This document shows positions 34,502-45,135 of a stretch of 64,000 bases of DNA, piece by piece. The notes beneath the pieces were generated by a model. The model worked only from the letters and a program-made list of their open reading frames with translations. It did no database searches and had not been told where the DNA came from. Position numbers and translations under genes: made by a program. Source of the DNA: Phenylobacterium deserti (GTDB lineage: Bacteria > Pseudomonadota > Alphaproteobacteria > Caulobacterales > Caulobacteraceae); the NCBI GenBank assembly GCA_943332615.1, contig CALQQB010000002.1, forward strand, positions 62,001 to 126,000. The letters run 5' to 3'. The first letter of the stretch is position 1, and every line of letters starts with the position of its first letter.

Positions 34502-36238
34502 ATGCGCGACCTGATCATCCGGAACGGGACCATTGTCGATGGAACCGGGGGCGCGCCCTTCATCGGCGACGTGGCCATCGACGGCGACCGAATCGTCGAG
34601 GTCGGCAAGGCAGTCTCCGGGACCTTCAAGCGCGAGATCGACGCCAAGGGCATGACGGTGACGCCCGGCTGGGTGGATATCCACACGCACTATGACGGCC
34701 AGGCCACCTGGGACCCGTTGCTGGCGCCCTCCTCCTGGCACGGGGTGACCACGGCGATCATGGGCAACTGCGGCGTCGGCTTCGCGCCCGTGCGGCCGGA
34801 TGCGCACGCCTTCCTGATCGAGCTGATGGAAGGGGTCGAGGACATCCCCGGCGCCGCGCTGACTGAAGGCATCGATTTCACCTGGGAGACCTTCCCGGAA
34901 TACCTCGACGCGCTGGAGGCCAAGCCGCGGGTGATGGACATCGGCACCCATGTGCCGCACGCCCCGGTCCGGGCCTATGTGCTGGGCGACCGCTGCAACA
35001 CCGACTACCAGCCCAACGCCGCAGAGATCGCCGAGATGGCGGCCCTGGTGCGCGAGGGCGTGGAAGCCGGAGCGCTGGGCTTCTCCACCAGCCGGACGCT
35101 GCTGCACAAGGACCTGAAGGGCGTCCACATGCCGGGCACCTTCGCGGGCTCAGACGAGATGCTGGCGATGGGCCTTTCCATGAAGGGCCTGAAGCACGGC
35201 ATGTTCGAGATGGTCTCCGACCACCTGGGCGATGACGACGAGTGGATGTGGGTGAAGGGTTTCGCCCAGGAAACCGGACTGCCGGTGACCCTGGTGGCGA
35301 CCTCGGCCGGCGCCTACGAAGGCAACAAGATGTACAATATCGCCGAGGAGGCCCGCGCCCACGGCATGGACATCCGCCCGCAGATCGCCGGGCGACCGAC
35401 CGGAATCCTGCAGGGGCTGAACTCCAACTTCCACGTCTTCATCGCGCACCCGACCTACCGGGCGAAAGTCCACGACCTGCCGCTGGCCGAGAAGGTGGCG
35501 ATGCTGCGCCGGCCCGAGATCCGCGCCGCGATCCTCTCCGAGGAGAGCATGATCAAGTCCGGCCCGCTGGCCGGCGGCGCGGTCGAACTGCTGTCGCGGG
35601 TGTTCCCGCTGGGCGAGACGCCGAACTACGAGCCCGACCGCGAGCAGAGCGTCACGGGCCTAGCCGAGGCGGCCGGCGTGTCGCCTCAGGAGATGATGTA
35701 CGACCTGCTGCTGCAGGACGAGGGCCGCGAGCTGCTCTACCAGCCGCTGGGCGGCTATCAGACCTACAACTTCGACTTCTTCCGCAAGAACATGCAGCAC
35801 GAGAACGTGCTGTTCGGGCTTTCGGACGGCGGGGCGCACTGTGGGGTGATCGCCGACGCCGGGATGCCGACCTTCATCCTCACCTACTGGGCGCGCGATC
35901 GGGTGAAGGGCGAACAGTTCCCGCTGGAGTTCCTGGTCCGCAAGCTGACCAGCGACACCGCCCGCGCCTATGGTCTGAACGATCGCGGGCAGCTGAAGCC
36001 CGGCCTGCTGGCCGACCTGAACATCATCGACTTCGAGAAGCTGCGGCTGTTCCGGCCCGAGGCGATCAACGACCTGCCGGCCGGCGGCAAGCGGCTGGTG
36101 CAGCGCACCGAGGGCTATCGGTACACGGTGAAGTCCGGCCAGGTGACCTTCGAGGACGGCAGACACACTGGCGCCTTGCCCGGCGGCCTGGTGCGCGGCG
36201 GCCGCGAGGCGGTGATCCTGGCGGAAGCGGCAGAGTAG
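34502..36238 (+). CDS. N-acyl-D-amino-acid deacylase-type amidohydrolase
   Basis: 578 aa of the amidohydrolase-3 (D-aminoacylase) family. N-terminal strand [20 protein letters not shown], metal-binding HxH in [27 protein letters not shown], and near the end [18 protein letters not shown] with [20 protein letters not shown]. Predicted to hydrolyse an N-acyl or amide bond with one or two zinc ions; natural substrates include N-acyl-D-amino acids. No signal peptide, so cytoplasmic. Good Shine-Dalgarno (GGGAGA) before ATG 34502. Confidence 0.87.
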   Translation: MRDLIIRNGTIVDGTGGAPFIGDVAIDGDRIVEVGKAVSGTFKREIDAKGMTVTPGWVDIHTHYDGQATWDPLLAPSSWHGVTTAIMGNCGVGFAPVRPDAHAFLIELMEGVEDIPGAALTEGIDFTWETFPEYLDALEAKPRVMDIGTHVPHAPVRAYVLGDRCNTDYQPNAAEIAEMAALVREGVEAGALGFSTSRTLLHKDLKGVHMPGTFAGSDEMLAMGLSMKGLKHGMFEMVSDHLGDDDEWMWVKGFAQETGLPVTLVATSAGAYEGNKMYNIAEEARAHGMDIRPQIAGRPTGILQGLNSNFHVFIAHPTYRAKVHDLPLAEKVAMLRRPEIRAAILSEESMIKSGPLAGGAVELLSRVFPLGETPNYEPDREQSVTGLAEAAGVSPQEMMYDLLLQDEGRELLYQPLGGYQTYNFDFFRKNMQHENVLFGLSDGGAHCGVIADAGMPTFILTYWARDRVKGEQFPLEFLVRKLTSDTARAYGLNDRGQLKPGLLADLNIIDFEKLRLFRPEAINDLPAGGKRLVQRTEGYRYTVKSGQVTFEDGRHTGALPGGLVRGGREAVILAEAAE

Positions 36239-36290
36239 GCGCCGCGCTGCAATGGGCTAGGATGCCGGCGCTTCGGTTGGGAGACCCTTG

Positions 36291-37310
36291 ATGCGCCGGT
36301 ATGTGCTGGGAGTGCTCGCGGCCCTGATCGGGTTTGGCGCGGCGCAGGCGCAGGCGCCTCCCCCGTCAGCGAACCCGGCGCTGGATATCTATGCCAAGCC
36401 CGGGCGGCTGGTGAAGGTGGCGGACGAGCGCCGCATCCACCTCTATTGCCAGGGCCGTGGGGCGCCCACAGTGATCTTCACTGCCGGGCTGGGCGGCTGG
36501 TCGATCGCCTGGTCGAAGGTACAGCCGGCAATCGCGCGGCATGCGCGGACCTGCGCCTGGGACCGCGCTGGCTTCGGCCATTCGGACGGCAGTCCACAGC
36601 CTCAGACCCTGGCCGCAACCACGGACGACCTGGAGCAGGCGCTGGCGGCGGGCGGGATCAACGGGCCTTATGTGCTGGTCGGACACTCGGCGGGGGCCTT
36701 CGAAACCCTGCGCTTCGCCGACCGTCATCGCCGGGAGGTGGCGGGTATCGTGCTGGTGGATCCCTCCGTGCCCGACCAGACCGCTCGGTTCACGGCGATT
36801 TCGGCCGACCTGAGCAAGTCGCAGGCTTCAAGCATGGCCATGGCCATCACCTTCCAGCGCCGCTGCGCGAAGGGCCTCGAGGACGGGACGATGAAGGCGG
36901 AGGACGGGATGTGGAAGGCCTGCTTCCGCTATGGCCCCGACGTCTCAACGGCGCTGACGGGGGCGATGACGGCGCTGGATCGCGCGCCGGGGCGGTTCAT
37001 GGCCAAGGCCTCGCTGGCCGAGCAGTTCAGCGCCAGCGCCGAGGCGGTGGTCGATCCGGCCCGCAATTATGGCGACCTGCCGCTGATCGTGCTGACACAG
37101 GGCACGGGCCTGCAGATGCCGGGCGCGACCGCTGAACAGACCGCGGCCCTGAACACCGGCTGGATCGGCTGGCATGACGACTACGCGCGCCTGTCGAGCC
37201 GGGGGGTCAATCTGATCGTCCGGGGCGCTGGCCACAATATCCAGTCGGACAAGCCACAGGCGGTCATCGGCGCGATCGTGGCGGTGCTGGACATGGCGGC
37301 GGACCGCTAG
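36291..37310 (+). CDS. secreted alpha/beta hydrolase
   Basis: 339 aa from ATG 36291 with GGGAGA upstream; a TTG immediately before it is not needed. Signal peptide VLGVLAALIGFGAAQAQA predicts periplasmic location. Fold markers: VIFTAGLGGWSIAWSKV (oxyanion strand), CAWDRAGFGHSDGSP, nucleophile elbow VGHSAGAFETLRFAD, and terminal histidine in VRGAGHNIQSD. Likely an esterase or similar hydrolase; the substrate is unknown. Overlaps the convergent gamma-carbonic-anhydrase-like gene by 4 bp at the stops. Confidence 0.85.
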   Translation: MRRYVLGVLAALIGFGAAQAQAPPPSANPALDIYAKPGRLVKVADERRIHLYCQGRGAPTVIFTAGLGGWSIAWSKVQPAIARHARTCAWDRAGFGHSDGSPQPQTLAATTDDLEQALAAGGINGPYVLVGHSAGAFETLRFADRHRREVAGIVLVDPSVPDQTARFTAISADLSKSQASSMAMAITFQRRCAKGLEDGTMKAEDGMWKACFRYGPDVSTALTGAMTALDRAPGRFMAKASLAEQFSASAEAVVDPARNYGDLPLIVLTQGTGLQMPGATAEQTAALNTGWIGWHDDYARLSSRGVNLIVRGAGHNIQSDKPQAVIGAIVAVLDMAADR

Positions 37311-37876
37311 CCGTAGAGCGCTTCCAGCCGCGCGCGCTCGACCCGCGATGCGGCGCTGAAGTCAGGGCTCGACCACAGGCGATGCTCGCCGCGGGCATAG
37401 GCTTCGGCGTTGCGGGCATACATCCAGGCATTGAAGGCATTGGCGGCGGCGTTGTTGCGTGTCCGGACCACCTTGCCCGGCGCGCCCATGACGATGGAAT
37501 TGGGCGGGATGATCGTGCCCTCCTTCAGGAAGGCGTGGCCGGCGATAATCGAATTGTCGCCGATTTCGCAACCGTCCATGATGGTCGCGCCGATGCCCAC
37601 CAGCACCCGGTCGCCGATCCGGCAGCCGTGGACGGTGCAGTGGTGGGTGATCGAACAGTCCTCGCCGATGATCGTGCCGGTCCCGTAGCCGATATGGACC
37701 ATCACGAAGTCCTGGATGTTGGTGCGCGCGCCAATGCGGATGTTCTGGGACTCGGCGCGCATGACGACGTTTGGCCAGACCGAGGCCTCGGCAGCGATCT
37801 GGACGTCGCCATAGATCTGGGCCGTCGGGTGGATCCAGGCGGCGGGATCGATATGGACGTAGGGGCCAAAGGGCAT
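37307..37876 (-). CDS. gamma-carbonic-anhydrase-like left-handed beta-helix protein
   Basis: 189 aa. Hexapeptide repeats (WIHPTAQIYGDVQIAAEASV, IGARTNIQDFVMVHIG, CRIGDRVLVGIGATIMDGCE) build a left-handed beta-helix trimer. Three histidines at conserved zinc-site positions are present (VMVHIG and THHCTVHGC). This branch (YrdA/PaaY-like) includes active carbonic anhydrases, thioesterases and proteins of unknown role. I chose ATG 37876, which overlaps the stop of the acetyltransferase gene by one base (TGATG), so translation is probably coupled. The C-terminal 40 residues are helical. Confidence 0.9.
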   Translation of the reverse strand: MPFGPYVHIDPAAWIHPTAQIYGDVQIAAEASVWPNVVMRAESQNIRIGARTNIQDFVMVHIGYGTGTIIGEDCSITHHCTVHGCRIGDRVLVGIGATIMDGCEIGDNSIIAGHAFLKEGTIIPPNSIVMGAPGKVVRTRNNAAANAFNAWMYARNAEAYARGEHRLWSSPDFSAASRVERARLEALYG

Positions 37877-38604
37877 CAGCGGGTCCAGTAGCGGTAGCGC
37901 CAGGCTTCCTGGAAGCCTGCCTTGCGGTACAGCGAGCGGGCGTCGTTGGCTTCCTCCACCTGCAGGAACACCCGGTCGATCCCTCGGTCCTGGATGGCGC
38001 GGCCGAGGGCGGCCAGCACAGTGCTGGCCAAGCCCCGGCCTCGACGGCGCGCTTCCGTACGCATGCCGTGGATGGCGGCCCAGCCGTGGCCGAAGGTGAC
38101 GCAGCCGACCGCCACCGTCTGGCCGTCCTCGCGCGCCGCGCCGTAGAGGGCGTCTGGCGAGCGGGTCAGGGCGGCGACGCGACTGGCGCCATCCTCGGGG
38201 TCGAAGCCTTCGCCCAGGAACACCGCCCCCCAGGCCGCGTCCGGCTCGGCCATCAGGTCTCCGGGCCTGTCGCGCAGGGCGGCCAGGCGGTCCACGTCGC
38301 CTACCTTCACGATCGTCGGCTTGCCCCCCACGTAGCCGCGCTGGGTCAGCGCCTCGCGCACGGCCTGGAGGCCGGGCCCCTCGGAGACGCGGAAGGCAGG
38401 TGACAGGCCCGCGGTCCAATAGGCGGCCTCGATGGCGCTAAGGGCGGAGGCGTCGGCGTCGTGACGCAGCGGCACGGCGCTCTTGGCGCGACCAATGGCG
38501 CCGTCGTCCAGCGGGACCAGCCAGCCGCCGATCTCCAGCACCTTGGCGGGCGCGACGCCCTCGACCGTGGCGCGCTCCAGGCTCTCAATGTCGGCGGGGC
38601 CCAA
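37876..38604 (-). CDS. GNAT-family N-acetyltransferase
   Basis: 242 aa. The C-terminal half has the acetyl-CoA-binding motif A (RRRGRGLASTVLAALGRAIQ) and motif B (FLQVEEANDARSLYRKAGFQ), ending in WRYRYWTR. The N-terminal half (LERATVEGVAPAKVLEIGGW) resembles the second, degenerate GNAT-like domain of a known caulobacterial/rhizobial type. Acceptor unknown. It starts one base before the end of the smpB gene and is probably cotranscribed with smpB, dapA and the carbonic-anhydrase-like gene. Confidence 0.86.
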   Translation of the reverse strand: MGPADIESLERATVEGVAPAKVLEIGGWLVPLDDGAIGRAKSAVPLRHDADASALSAIEAAYWTAGLSPAFRVSEGPGLQAVREALTQRGYVGGKPTIVKVGDVDRLAALRDRPGDLMAEPDAAWGAVFLGEGFDPEDGASRVAALTRSPDALYGAAREDGQTVAVGCVTFGHGWAAIHGMRTEARRRGRGLASTVLAALGRAIQDRGIDRVFLQVEEANDARSLYRKAGFQEAWRYRYWTR

Positions 38605-38605
38605 G

Positions 38606-39067
38606 CTAACTCCGATCGCCCTTCATCAGGCGGGCCTTGTCGCGTTGCCAGTCGCGAGTGGCCGTGCTCTCGCGCTTGTCGTGTTCCTTCTTGCCCTTGG
38701 CGAGGCTGATCTCGAGCTTAGCCATGCCCTTGTCGTTCCAATAGAGCTTGGTCGGAATGATGGTGCGCCCGTCGCGCTGCACGGCTCCGATCAGCCTGTC
38801 GATCTGCTTGCGCTTCAGCAGCAACTTCCGGTGCCGCCGGGGCTCATGATTGAAGTAGGGGCCGGCCTGGGAATAGGGCGGGATGTCAGCGTTGATGAGC
38901 ATGATCTCCTTGCCCTCCACCGCGGCATAGCTCTCGGCGATGTTGGCGCGGCCGTTGCGCAGAGATTTCACTTCCGAACCGGTCAGGGTGATGCCGGCCT
39001 CGAAGGTCTCCTCCAGGAAATAGTCGTACCGCGCGCGCCGGTTCTCGGCGATGAGCTTGCCTGCCAT
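38606..39067 (-). CDS. smpB: SsrA-binding protein SmpB
   Basis: 153 aa; binds tmRNA and brings it to stalled ribosomes for trans-translation. Start [20 protein letters not shown], core [19 protein letters not shown] and the C-terminal helix [20 protein letters not shown] are diagnostic. The ATG (39067) shares its last base with the dapA stop. The ssrA gene itself is not in this window as far as I can see. Confidence 0.96.
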   Translation of the reverse strand: MAGKLIAENRRARYDYFLEETFEAGITLTGSEVKSLRNGRANIAESYAAVEGKEIMLINADIPPYSQAGPYFNHEPRRHRKLLLKRKQIDRLIGAVQRDGRTIIPTKLYWNDKGMAKLEISLAKGKKEHDKRESTATRDWQRDKARLMKGDRS

Positions 39068-39951
39068 CAGATCAGGCCCGCGTCCTTCAGGCCGATGAGC
39101 ACCTCTGCCTTGGCGGCTTCCGAACACGGCGCGATGGGCAGGCGGGTCTCGGCGGTGCAGAGGCCCAGATGCGCCAGGGCGAATTTGGTGGGCGCGGGCG
39201 AGGCGTCGGCGAACAGGGCCTTGTGCAGGCGGATCAGCCGGTCCTGGCCGTGGAGCGCGCCCTGCCACTGGCCGGCCATCGCGTCGTTGTAGAACTGAGA
39301 CACCAGCTCCGGCGCGACATTGCAGGTCACTGAGATGCAGCCATGGCCGCCATGGGCCATGTAGCCCAGGCCGCCGTCATCGTTGCCCGACAGCATCACC
39401 CAGTCCTCGCCGCAGTCCAGGCGCTGCAGGCTGGCGCGGGCCAGGTCGCCGCTGGCGTCCTTGATGCCGACGATGTTGGGCAGCTTCGACAGCCGCGCCA
39501 GCACCTCGTTAGAGATGTCCACGCTGGTCCGGCCCGGCACATTGTAGACCAGCACCGGCAGCTGCACGGCGTCGTTGATCGCCTTGTAGTGCAGGTAGAG
39601 CCCCTCCTGGCTGGGCCGGTTGTAGTAGGGCGTGACCACCAGGGCGGCATCTGCGCCGACCGTTTTGGCGTGCTGCACCAATTCGATCGCCTCGGACGTA
39701 GAATTCGAGCCAGCGCCGGCGATCACAGGCACACGGCCGCGAGCGGTCTGAACGCAAAGTTCAACCACCCGGCGGTGTTCATCGTGACTCAGGGTAGCGG
39801 TCTCGCCGGTGGTGCCGACGGGAACGAGGCCGTGGACGCCGCCGGCGATCTGGCGCTCGACCAGGGCCACGAAGGCGCCTTCGTCGATCTCGCCATTGCG
39901 GAAAGGCGTGACGAGCGCCGGCATGACGCCACGAAAGAGGGGTTCGGACAT
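39067..39951 (-). CDS. dapA: 4-hydroxy-tetrahydrodipicolinate synthase
   Basis: 294 aa; condenses pyruvate with aspartate semialdehyde, first committed step toward diaminopimelate and lysine. Schiff-base Lys164 in [11 protein letters not shown], Tyr136 in [12 protein letters not shown], and the N-terminal [20 protein letters not shown] with [17 protein letters not shown] are all present. Overlaps smpB by one base. About 80-140 bp separate it from the divergent lytic transglycosylase gene, leaving room for both promoters; DapA and a peptidoglycan enzyme back to back is a plausible functional pairing. Confidence 0.96.
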   Translation of the reverse strand: MSEPLFRGVMPALVTPFRNGEIDEGAFVALVERQIAGGVHGLVPVGTTGETATLSHDEHRRVVELCVQTARGRVPVIAGAGSNSTSEAIELVQHAKTVGADAALVVTPYYNRPSQEGLYLHYKAINDAVQLPVLVYNVPGRTSVDISNEVLARLSKLPNIVGIKDASGDLARASLQRLDCGEDWVMLSGNDDGGLGYMAHGGHGCISVTCNVAPELVSQFYNDAMAGQWQGALHGQDRLIRLHKALFADASPAPTKFALAHLGLCTAETRLPIAPCSEAAKAEVLIGLKDAGLI

Positions 39952-40095
39952 GTTCGGATCAGGTTCAGGGAAAAAACAAAAAGCCGTGATGATGCCGCAT
40001 GGTGATGCGACGTTCAGATTTGCCGGGACAATATGTTGGCTCGCGCTCGCGCCGCAACGCCGATTCCATCCATCCCCGGTTTGGGGGGAGTAAGA

Positions 40096-42204
40096 TTGGA
40101 CGCCAGACTTCGTAATACCCTGCTGATTGGCTGCGCCCTGGTGGTCGCGACGACGATGGCGCGCGCCCAGGGCGCGGACCCGATCGGCGACCTTTTGGCC
40201 CAGGCGCCCGAATCAACCTCGGAGCCTTCAACCGCCTCGGCGCGGCAGACCGTGGCCCATCCGCTGAGTGCCGCCGACCGGCTGCTGTTCCTGCAAGGGA
40301 TGGCGGCGGCGAAGCGGGGCGACATTTCCGGCGCTCGGAATGTGGTGCTGAGCTTGTCAGACACCGTGGCGCGCAAGACCGTGACCTGGGCGTTGATGGA
40401 CGCCAACGCAGAGTCGCTGAGTTTCTATGAGTTGGACGCCGCGCGGCGCGACCTGGCCGGTTTCCCGCGACCGAACCGACGCCAGCTGGCCGCAGAGCGC
40501 AAGCTGGAAGGCTCCGGCAAGTCCCCCGCCGAGATCGTGGCCTGGTTCGCGGGCCTGGAGCCGCAGAGCGTCCAGGGCGCGAGCGCGCTGGCCTCCGCCT
40601 ACCGCCAGCTGGGCCGCCAGCCCGAGGCGGCGGAGCTGATCCGCGCCTGGTGGCGGACGAAGAGTTTCGAGGCCGATCCGCAGCGGGCGATGCTGGCGCG
40701 GTTCCCGGACATCCTGACGATGGACGACCATGTTCGCCGCGCCGACGTGCTGCTGTACGGCGGCCAGGGGCCGGCAGCCAAGGACATGGTGGCGATGCTG
40801 CCGGCGGAGCTGCAGCCGGCCGCGCTGGCCCGGATCTCGCTCCGCACCGACAGCCGCACGGCGGAGGACGCCTGGACGGCGCTGACGCCCGAGGAGCAGG
40901 CAACGCCCGGCGTGGCCTTCGAGCGCGCCGCCTGGCTGCGCCGCAAGGGTCGCGACAGCGAGGCCATGGCGCTGCTGGCCGCCTTTCCCAAGGAGGTGGT
41001 GACGCCCGAGGCCGCCGACCGCATGTGGGACGAGCGCCACCGGCTGGCCCTGTCGGCGATCCGCGCCGGCGACTGGCGCGGCGCCTACCAGGCCGCCGCC
41101 AACTCCGGCCTCACCCAGGGCAGCGATGCAACCGAGGCGGAATTCTACGCCGGCTGGATCGCGCTGAACCGCCTGAACGAACCGGCCGCCGCCGGGCGCC
41201 ACTTCGCCGCCATCGAGAAGATCGGCGCCTCGCCGATCACCCGGGCGCGGGCCTTCTACTGGATGGGCCGCGCCGCCGAGGCGCGTGGCGAGGCCACCAG
41301 CGCGCAGACCTACTACGGCCGCGGCGGCGAATACGTGACCACCTTCTATGGCCAGTTGGCCGCCGAGAAGCTGGGCCGCCCGCTGGTGCTGCCGCGCGAC
41401 CCCGTCGCCAGCGACGCCGACCGGGCGCAGTTCGAGGGCAAGGACCCCGTCCAGGCCATGCGGCTGCTGGCCGACCAGGGCCAGCGCGACCTGTTCCGCA
41501 CCGTCGCGCTGCACCTGGACGACACCGTGCCCACCGTGGTCGAGGCGGCCCTGCTGCTGGACGCCATCAAGGGCTACGGCGACCAGGACACCGCCATGAA
41601 GGCCGGCCGAGCCGCCGCCCAGCGGGGGCTGATCCTGGCCGACCGCGCCTATCCAGTACGTACCGCGCCGAACGTTCAGGGCGCGCCGGAGCTGGCGCTT
41701 ATCCTGGGCATTACCCGCCAGGAAAGCGGCTTCGACCCCAGCGTCCGCTCGGGCGCCGATGCGCGCGGGATGATGCAGATCCTGCCGTCCACCGCCTCCG
41801 GCGTGGCCCGGAAGCTGGGGATGGGCTTCTCCGCCAGCCGCCTCTACGAGGCCGACTACAACATGCAACTGGGCTCAGCCTACCTGGGCCAGCTGGTGGA
41901 CCGGTTCTCCGGCTCCTACATCATGGCCACCGCCGGCTACAACGCCGGGCCTGGGCGGCCGGCGCAGTGGACCAGCTTCTGCGGCGACCCGCGCGGCGGC
42001 AGCCAGGACCCGCTCGATTTCATCGAGTGCATCCCGTTCTCGGAAACCCGAAACTATGTGATGCGGGTGCTGGAAAACACCCAGGTCTACCGCGCCAAGA
42101 TGGCCGGTGGCTCCTCGCCAATCACCCTGAGCTACGACCTGCGGCGTGGCGCCTACGGCTATTCGGCGCCCACCGGCGCGGCGATCAGCGCCAGCAATCC
42201 CTAG
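40096..42204 (+). CDS. slt: soluble lytic murein transglycosylase
   Basis: About 702 aa. Signal peptide [18 protein letters not shown], then a long alpha-superhelical (TPR-like) region rich in Ala/Arg helices, and a C-terminal SLT lysozyme-like domain: catalytic Glu in [20 protein letters not shown], then [30 protein letters not shown] and [20 protein letters not shown]. Cleaves the MurNAc-GlcNAc bond with 1,6-anhydro product formation. Start: TTG 40096 has GGGGGAG seven bases upstream and directly begins the signal peptide; the in-frame ATG at 40033 would put 21 extra residues before it. Confidence 0.9.
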   Translation: MDARLRNTLLIGCALVVATTMARAQGADPIGDLLAQAPESTSEPSTASARQTVAHPLSAADRLLFLQGMAAAKRGDISGARNVVLSLSDTVARKTVTWALMDANAESLSFYELDAARRDLAGFPRPNRRQLAAERKLEGSGKSPAEIVAWFAGLEPQSVQGASALASAYRQLGRQPEAAELIRAWWRTKSFEADPQRAMLARFPDILTMDDHVRRADVLLYGGQGPAAKDMVAMLPAELQPAALARISLRTDSRTAEDAWTALTPEEQATPGVAFERAAWLRRKGRDSEAMALLAAFPKEVVTPEAADRMWDERHRLALSAIRAGDWRGAYQAAANSGLTQGSDATEAEFYAGWIALNRLNEPAAAGRHFAAIEKIGASPITRARAFYWMGRAAEARGEATSAQTYYGRGGEYVTTFYGQLAAEKLGRPLVLPRDPVASDADRAQFEGKDPVQAMRLLADQGQRDLFRTVALHLDDTVPTVVEAALLLDAIKGYGDQDTAMKAGRAAAQRGLILADRAYPVRTAPNVQGAPELALILGITRQESGFDPSVRSGADARGMMQILPSTASGVARKLGMGFSASRLYEADYNMQLGSAYLGQLVDRFSGSYIMATAGYNAGPGRPAQWTSFCGDPRGGSQDPLDFIECIPFSETRNYVMRVLENTQVYRAKMAGGSSPITLSYDLRRGAYGYSAPTGAAISASNP

Positions 42205-42243
42205 GCCGAACGGGTCCGCGGGCTGACGCTCGCCACGACAGGT

Positions 42244-42876
42244 TCAGTCGATAACGAGGCCGTGCAGCATGCCGTCGAGGGTGACGCGCATCAGTTCCTC
42301 GCGGTCGGCCCAGTCAAAGTTGGGCCGGCTGGTCATCAGCGCCACCACGCCGTGGCAGGCCATCCAAAGCGCCTGGGCGGCGGACCGGCCGTCACCGGTG
42401 CGCAGGCGCCCGTTCGCGGCAACCTCGCGCACGACGCCAGCGAAGGTGTCGTAGCATTGCCGGCTGAGGTCTGCGGCGCCTTCCGGCAGCGGCACGGCGG
42501 CGGGATTCCGCGGGCAGTAGACCAACTGGTAGGCGTTCGGATGCTCCAGGCCCCAGCACATGTAGGCGTCCAGCATCATTCTGGTGCGGACCGCCGCGTC
42601 GAGCGGGCGCTGGGCGATCTCGCTGTTGCTGGCCAGCAGGTTGCGGAAGGCGCCCTCGCAAATCTCCGCCAGGATGCAGCCCTTGTCCGTGAAATGCATG
42701 TAGAGCGCGGTTGACGAGACCCCGACCTCGTCGGCGATCTTGCGGATCGTCGCGCCCTCATAGCCATCGGCTACGAAAATCCGTTCCGCGGCCTCCAGGA
42801 TTTCGGCCCGACGTAGGTGCCCGTCTCCCTTCGCCTTGCGCGCGGTTTTCCGCGTCGCCGTCTCGATAACGCTCAT
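42244..42876 (-). CDS. TetR/AcrR-family transcriptional regulator
   Basis: 210 aa. The helix-turn-helix is plain: AEILEAAERIFVADGYEGAT and IRKIADEVGVSSTALYMHFT, then DKGCILAEICEGAF. The ligand-binding C-terminal domain (ALWMACHGVVALMTSRPNFD) is of the WHG type. A basic N-terminal arm precedes the DNA-binding domain. Ligand unknown. It is divergent from the 23S-type methyltransferase gene with a 96-bp gap, which could hold its operator; no neighbouring transporter makes the target obvious. Confidence 0.9.
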   Translation of the reverse strand: MSVIETATRKTARKAKGDGHLRRAEILEAAERIFVADGYEGATIRKIADEVGVSSTALYMHFTDKGCILAEICEGAFRNLLASNSEIAQRPLDAAVRTRMMLDAYMCWGLEHPNAYQLVYCPRNPAAVPLPEGAADLSRQCYDTFAGVVREVAANGRLRTGDGRSAAQALWMACHGVVALMTSRPNFDWADREELMRVTLDGMLHGLVID

Positions 42877-42972
42877 GCAGACTCCCCATGCGTAAGCAAT
42901 TGCAGCGGACCCCAAATCGTCAGGTGTGACAAGTCTTTGTCGGTGGCGGCTGCGTGCGGTAAGGGGCGGCGG

Positions 42973-43911
42973 ATGGCCTTGTCTCTCGCCCAGCCCGAAA
43001 TCTCCGAAGCGGCCGAGGTGATGCGCACCACCGGCTGGGCCGATTATGCGCTCATCGATTCAGGTGGCGGGCGGAAGCTCGAACGGTACGGCCGGTACGA
43101 GGTGGTCCGGCCAGAGCCGCAGTGCCTTTGGACGCCGCGCCTGCCGCCGGAGCGCTGGACGGCCGCCGACGCGGTGTTCGACCCCAGCGACGAAGAGGAC
43201 GCCGGGCGCTGGCGCTTCAAGGGGGCCATCCCGCCGGAGACCTGGCCGCTGGGCTGGGGGCCGATAAAGTTCCACGGGCGCTTCACAGCCTTCCGCCACC
43301 TGGCCTTCTTTCCCGAGCAGGCGGCGAACTGGGCCTGGTTGCAGACACAGGTCCAGGCGGCGGCGCAGGCGGGCGGCGATCCGCCTAGGGTGTTGAACCT
43401 GTTCGGCTATACCGGGGTCGCCAGCCTGGTCATGGCGGCGGCAGGCGCGGCGGTGACCCATGTGGACGCGTCGAAGAAGGCAGTGGCCTGGGCGCGGCAG
43501 AACGCCGAGCTGTCCGGGTTGAACGACAGGCCGGTGCGCTGGATCACCGAGGACGCGCGCAAATATGTCCAGCGCGAGGTGCGGCGCGGCTCGACCTACG
43601 AGGGGATCATCCTGGACCCGCCGAAATATGGGCGCGGGCCGGACGGTCAGGTGTGGCGGCTGTTCGAGGATCTGCCTGAGCTTGCGGGGCTATGCGCCCG
43701 GCTTCTATCGGAAAATGCCAAGTTCCTGGTGCTGAACGCCTATGCCGAGCGGATCTCCGGGGCGGCGCTGGCGGGCCTGCTGGCCGAGAAGCTGGACGGC
43801 CGCGGCGGCCGGATCGAGTGGGGCGAACTGGCGCTGACCGAAGAGCGCGGCGACCGGGCGATCGGGATGAGTTTCTTCGCCCGTTGGTCGAGCGAAGGTC
43901 GGTTTGCGTGA
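42973..43911 (+). CDS. class I SAM-dependent RNA methyltransferase (RlmI/RlmK-like)
   Basis: 312 aa. Rossmann-fold motif I VLNLFGYTGVASLVMAAAGA, motif II acidic end HVDASKKAVAWARQNAELSG, motif III ITEDARKYVQREVRR and motif IV ILDPPKYGRGPDG, the DPPK form used by 23S rRNA cytosine/guanine methyltransferases. No PUA domain is present, so it differs from full-length RlmI. ATG 42973 is chosen because the frame upstream overlaps the divergent TetR gene. Its stop overlaps the GTG start of the TrmH-type gene (43908-43911), indicating coupled translation of two RNA-modifying enzymes. Confidence 0.85.
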   Translation: MALSLAQPEISEAAEVMRTTGWADYALIDSGGGRKLERYGRYEVVRPEPQCLWTPRLPPERWTAADAVFDPSDEEDAGRWRFKGAIPPETWPLGWGPIKFHGRFTAFRHLAFFPEQAANWAWLQTQVQAAAQAGGDPPRVLNLFGYTGVASLVMAAAGAAVTHVDASKKAVAWARQNAELSGLNDRPVRWITEDARKYVQREVRRGSTYEGIILDPPKYGRGPDGQVWRLFEDLPELAGLCARLLSENAKFLVLNAYAERISGAALAGLLAEKLDGRGGRIEWGELALTEERGDRAIGMSFFARWSSEGRFA

Positions 43912-44699
43912 CCAGCCGCACGATCACCTCCCTTTCGAACGACACCGTTAAGGCGGTGCGCGCGCTGCACATGCGCAAGGAACGCGACGAGACGGGGTTG
44001 TTCGTCGCTGAGGGACTGAAGACCGTCATCGAGGGCATCGACACCGGCCACGCGCCGAAGATCCTGATGCACGGACCCGACGCATCCGATCATCCGATGA
44101 TGCGCAAGGCCGTAGAGGCGACGATGGCGGCGCGGGGTCAGGTCATAGAGGTGACGCAGGACATCCTGGCCAAGGTCTCGCGGCGCGACAATCCGCAGGC
44201 AGTGGTCGGCGTATTTTTGCAGGTTTTTCAGGAGCTTGTGGACGTGATCTCCGGGCTGGCCGAATGCGTCGTGGCCCTGCACCGGGTGCGCGACCCGGGC
44301 AACCTGGGGACGATCATCCGCACCGCCGACAGCGCCGGCTGCGGGGCGGTGATCCTGGTAGGCGAGTGCTGCGACCCCTATTCCGTCGAGGCGGTGCGCG
44401 CGACCATGGGCTCGATCTTCGCCGTGCCGCTGGTGAAGGCGACCGAGGCCGAGTTCGCAGCGTGGCGCGCGGGCTGGACCGGCTCGGTCGTGGGGACACT
44501 GCTCTCGGCGGACCTGGACCACCGGCAGGCGGCCTATGTGAAGCCAACCCTGGTGCTGATGGGCAACGAGCAGCAGGGGCTGACGCCGGAGATGGCGGCG
44601 CTCTGCGACGTAAACGTCAAAATCCCCATGCGCGGACGGGCCGACAGCCTGAACCTGTCGGTGGCGACGGGGATCATGATCTACGCGGCGACGGGTTAG
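43908..44699 (+). CDS. SpoU/TrmH-family RNA 2'-O-methyltransferase
   Basis: 263 aa. N-terminal substrate-binding domain (ITSLSNDTVKAVRALHMRKE, then FVAEGLKTVIEGI) and a SPOUT catalytic domain with its deep trefoil knot: ALHRVRDPGNLGTIIRTADS (motif 1, Arg and Asn), TLVLMGNEQQGLTPEM (motif 2) and IPMRGRADSLNLSVATGIMI (motif 3). Methylates the ribose of a tRNA or rRNA residue; the exact target is not predictable. Starts at a GTG within the stop of the previous gene. Confidence 0.92.
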   Translation: MTSRTITSLSNDTVKAVRALHMRKERDETGLFVAEGLKTVIEGIDTGHAPKILMHGPDASDHPMMRKAVEATMAARGQVIEVTQDILAKVSRRDNPQAVVGVFLQVFQELVDVISGLAECVVALHRVRDPGNLGTIIRTADSAGCGAVILVGECCDPYSVEAVRATMGSIFAVPLVKATEAEFAAWRAGWTGSVVGTLLSADLDHRQAAYVKPTLVLMGNEQQGLTPEMAALCDVNVKIPMRGRADSLNLSVATGIMIYAATG

Positions 44700-44705
44700 A
44701 GCGGC

Positions 44706-45074
44706 TTATTTCAGCGCGAAGCTGAGCTTGGCCCCGATGAAGCGGCCGTTGGGGTCATAGCCGCGGGCGGCGGCGGCGCCGTTGGGTTTCTGGCCGGGCT
44801 GGATGCCGCAGAGGAACCCCAGCGAGCCGGTGATGTCATCGCTTTCGGCCAGACGGCTTTCCACCGAGGTCTTGGCGATGCCCGCAGTGCGCAGGGCGTA
44901 GGCCTCGGCGTAGGGCGCGGCCAGGGTGATCTTGGCGTTGGGGGTGTCGCCCGGACGGCTGATCTGGGCCTTGGGGGCCATGACCGCGGCGCGCAGCACG
45001 TCGGCCGTGGTGTCGGCTTGGGCGGCGCCCGCCAGGCTGGCGGCGGCGAAGGCGAACAAGGCAAGGCGGCTCAT
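44706..45074 (-). CDS. small exported protein of unknown function
   Basis: 122 aa from ATG 45074, the start that puts a clear signal peptide first (LALFAFAAASLAGAAQA). The mature part (LRAAVMAPKAQISRPGDTPN, then LGFLCGIQPGQKPNGAAAAR, ending FIGAKLSFALK) has one cysteine and a terminal FALK-type strand. No known family recognised. It converges with the methyltransferase gene; the 6-bp gap has no terminator. The longer open frame above is not protein-like. Confidence 0.75.
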   Translation of the reverse strand: MSRLALFAFAAASLAGAAQADTTADVLRAAVMAPKAQISRPGDTPNAKITLAAPYAEAYALRTAGIAKTSVESRLAESDDITGSLGFLCGIQPGQKPNGAAAARGYDPNGRFIGAKLSFALK

Positions 45075-45135
45075 GCGGCGACGCTCCTGGGTCTCAGTGA
45101 TCCTACGCCAGCACACATGAAAGGGATGCGAAGTT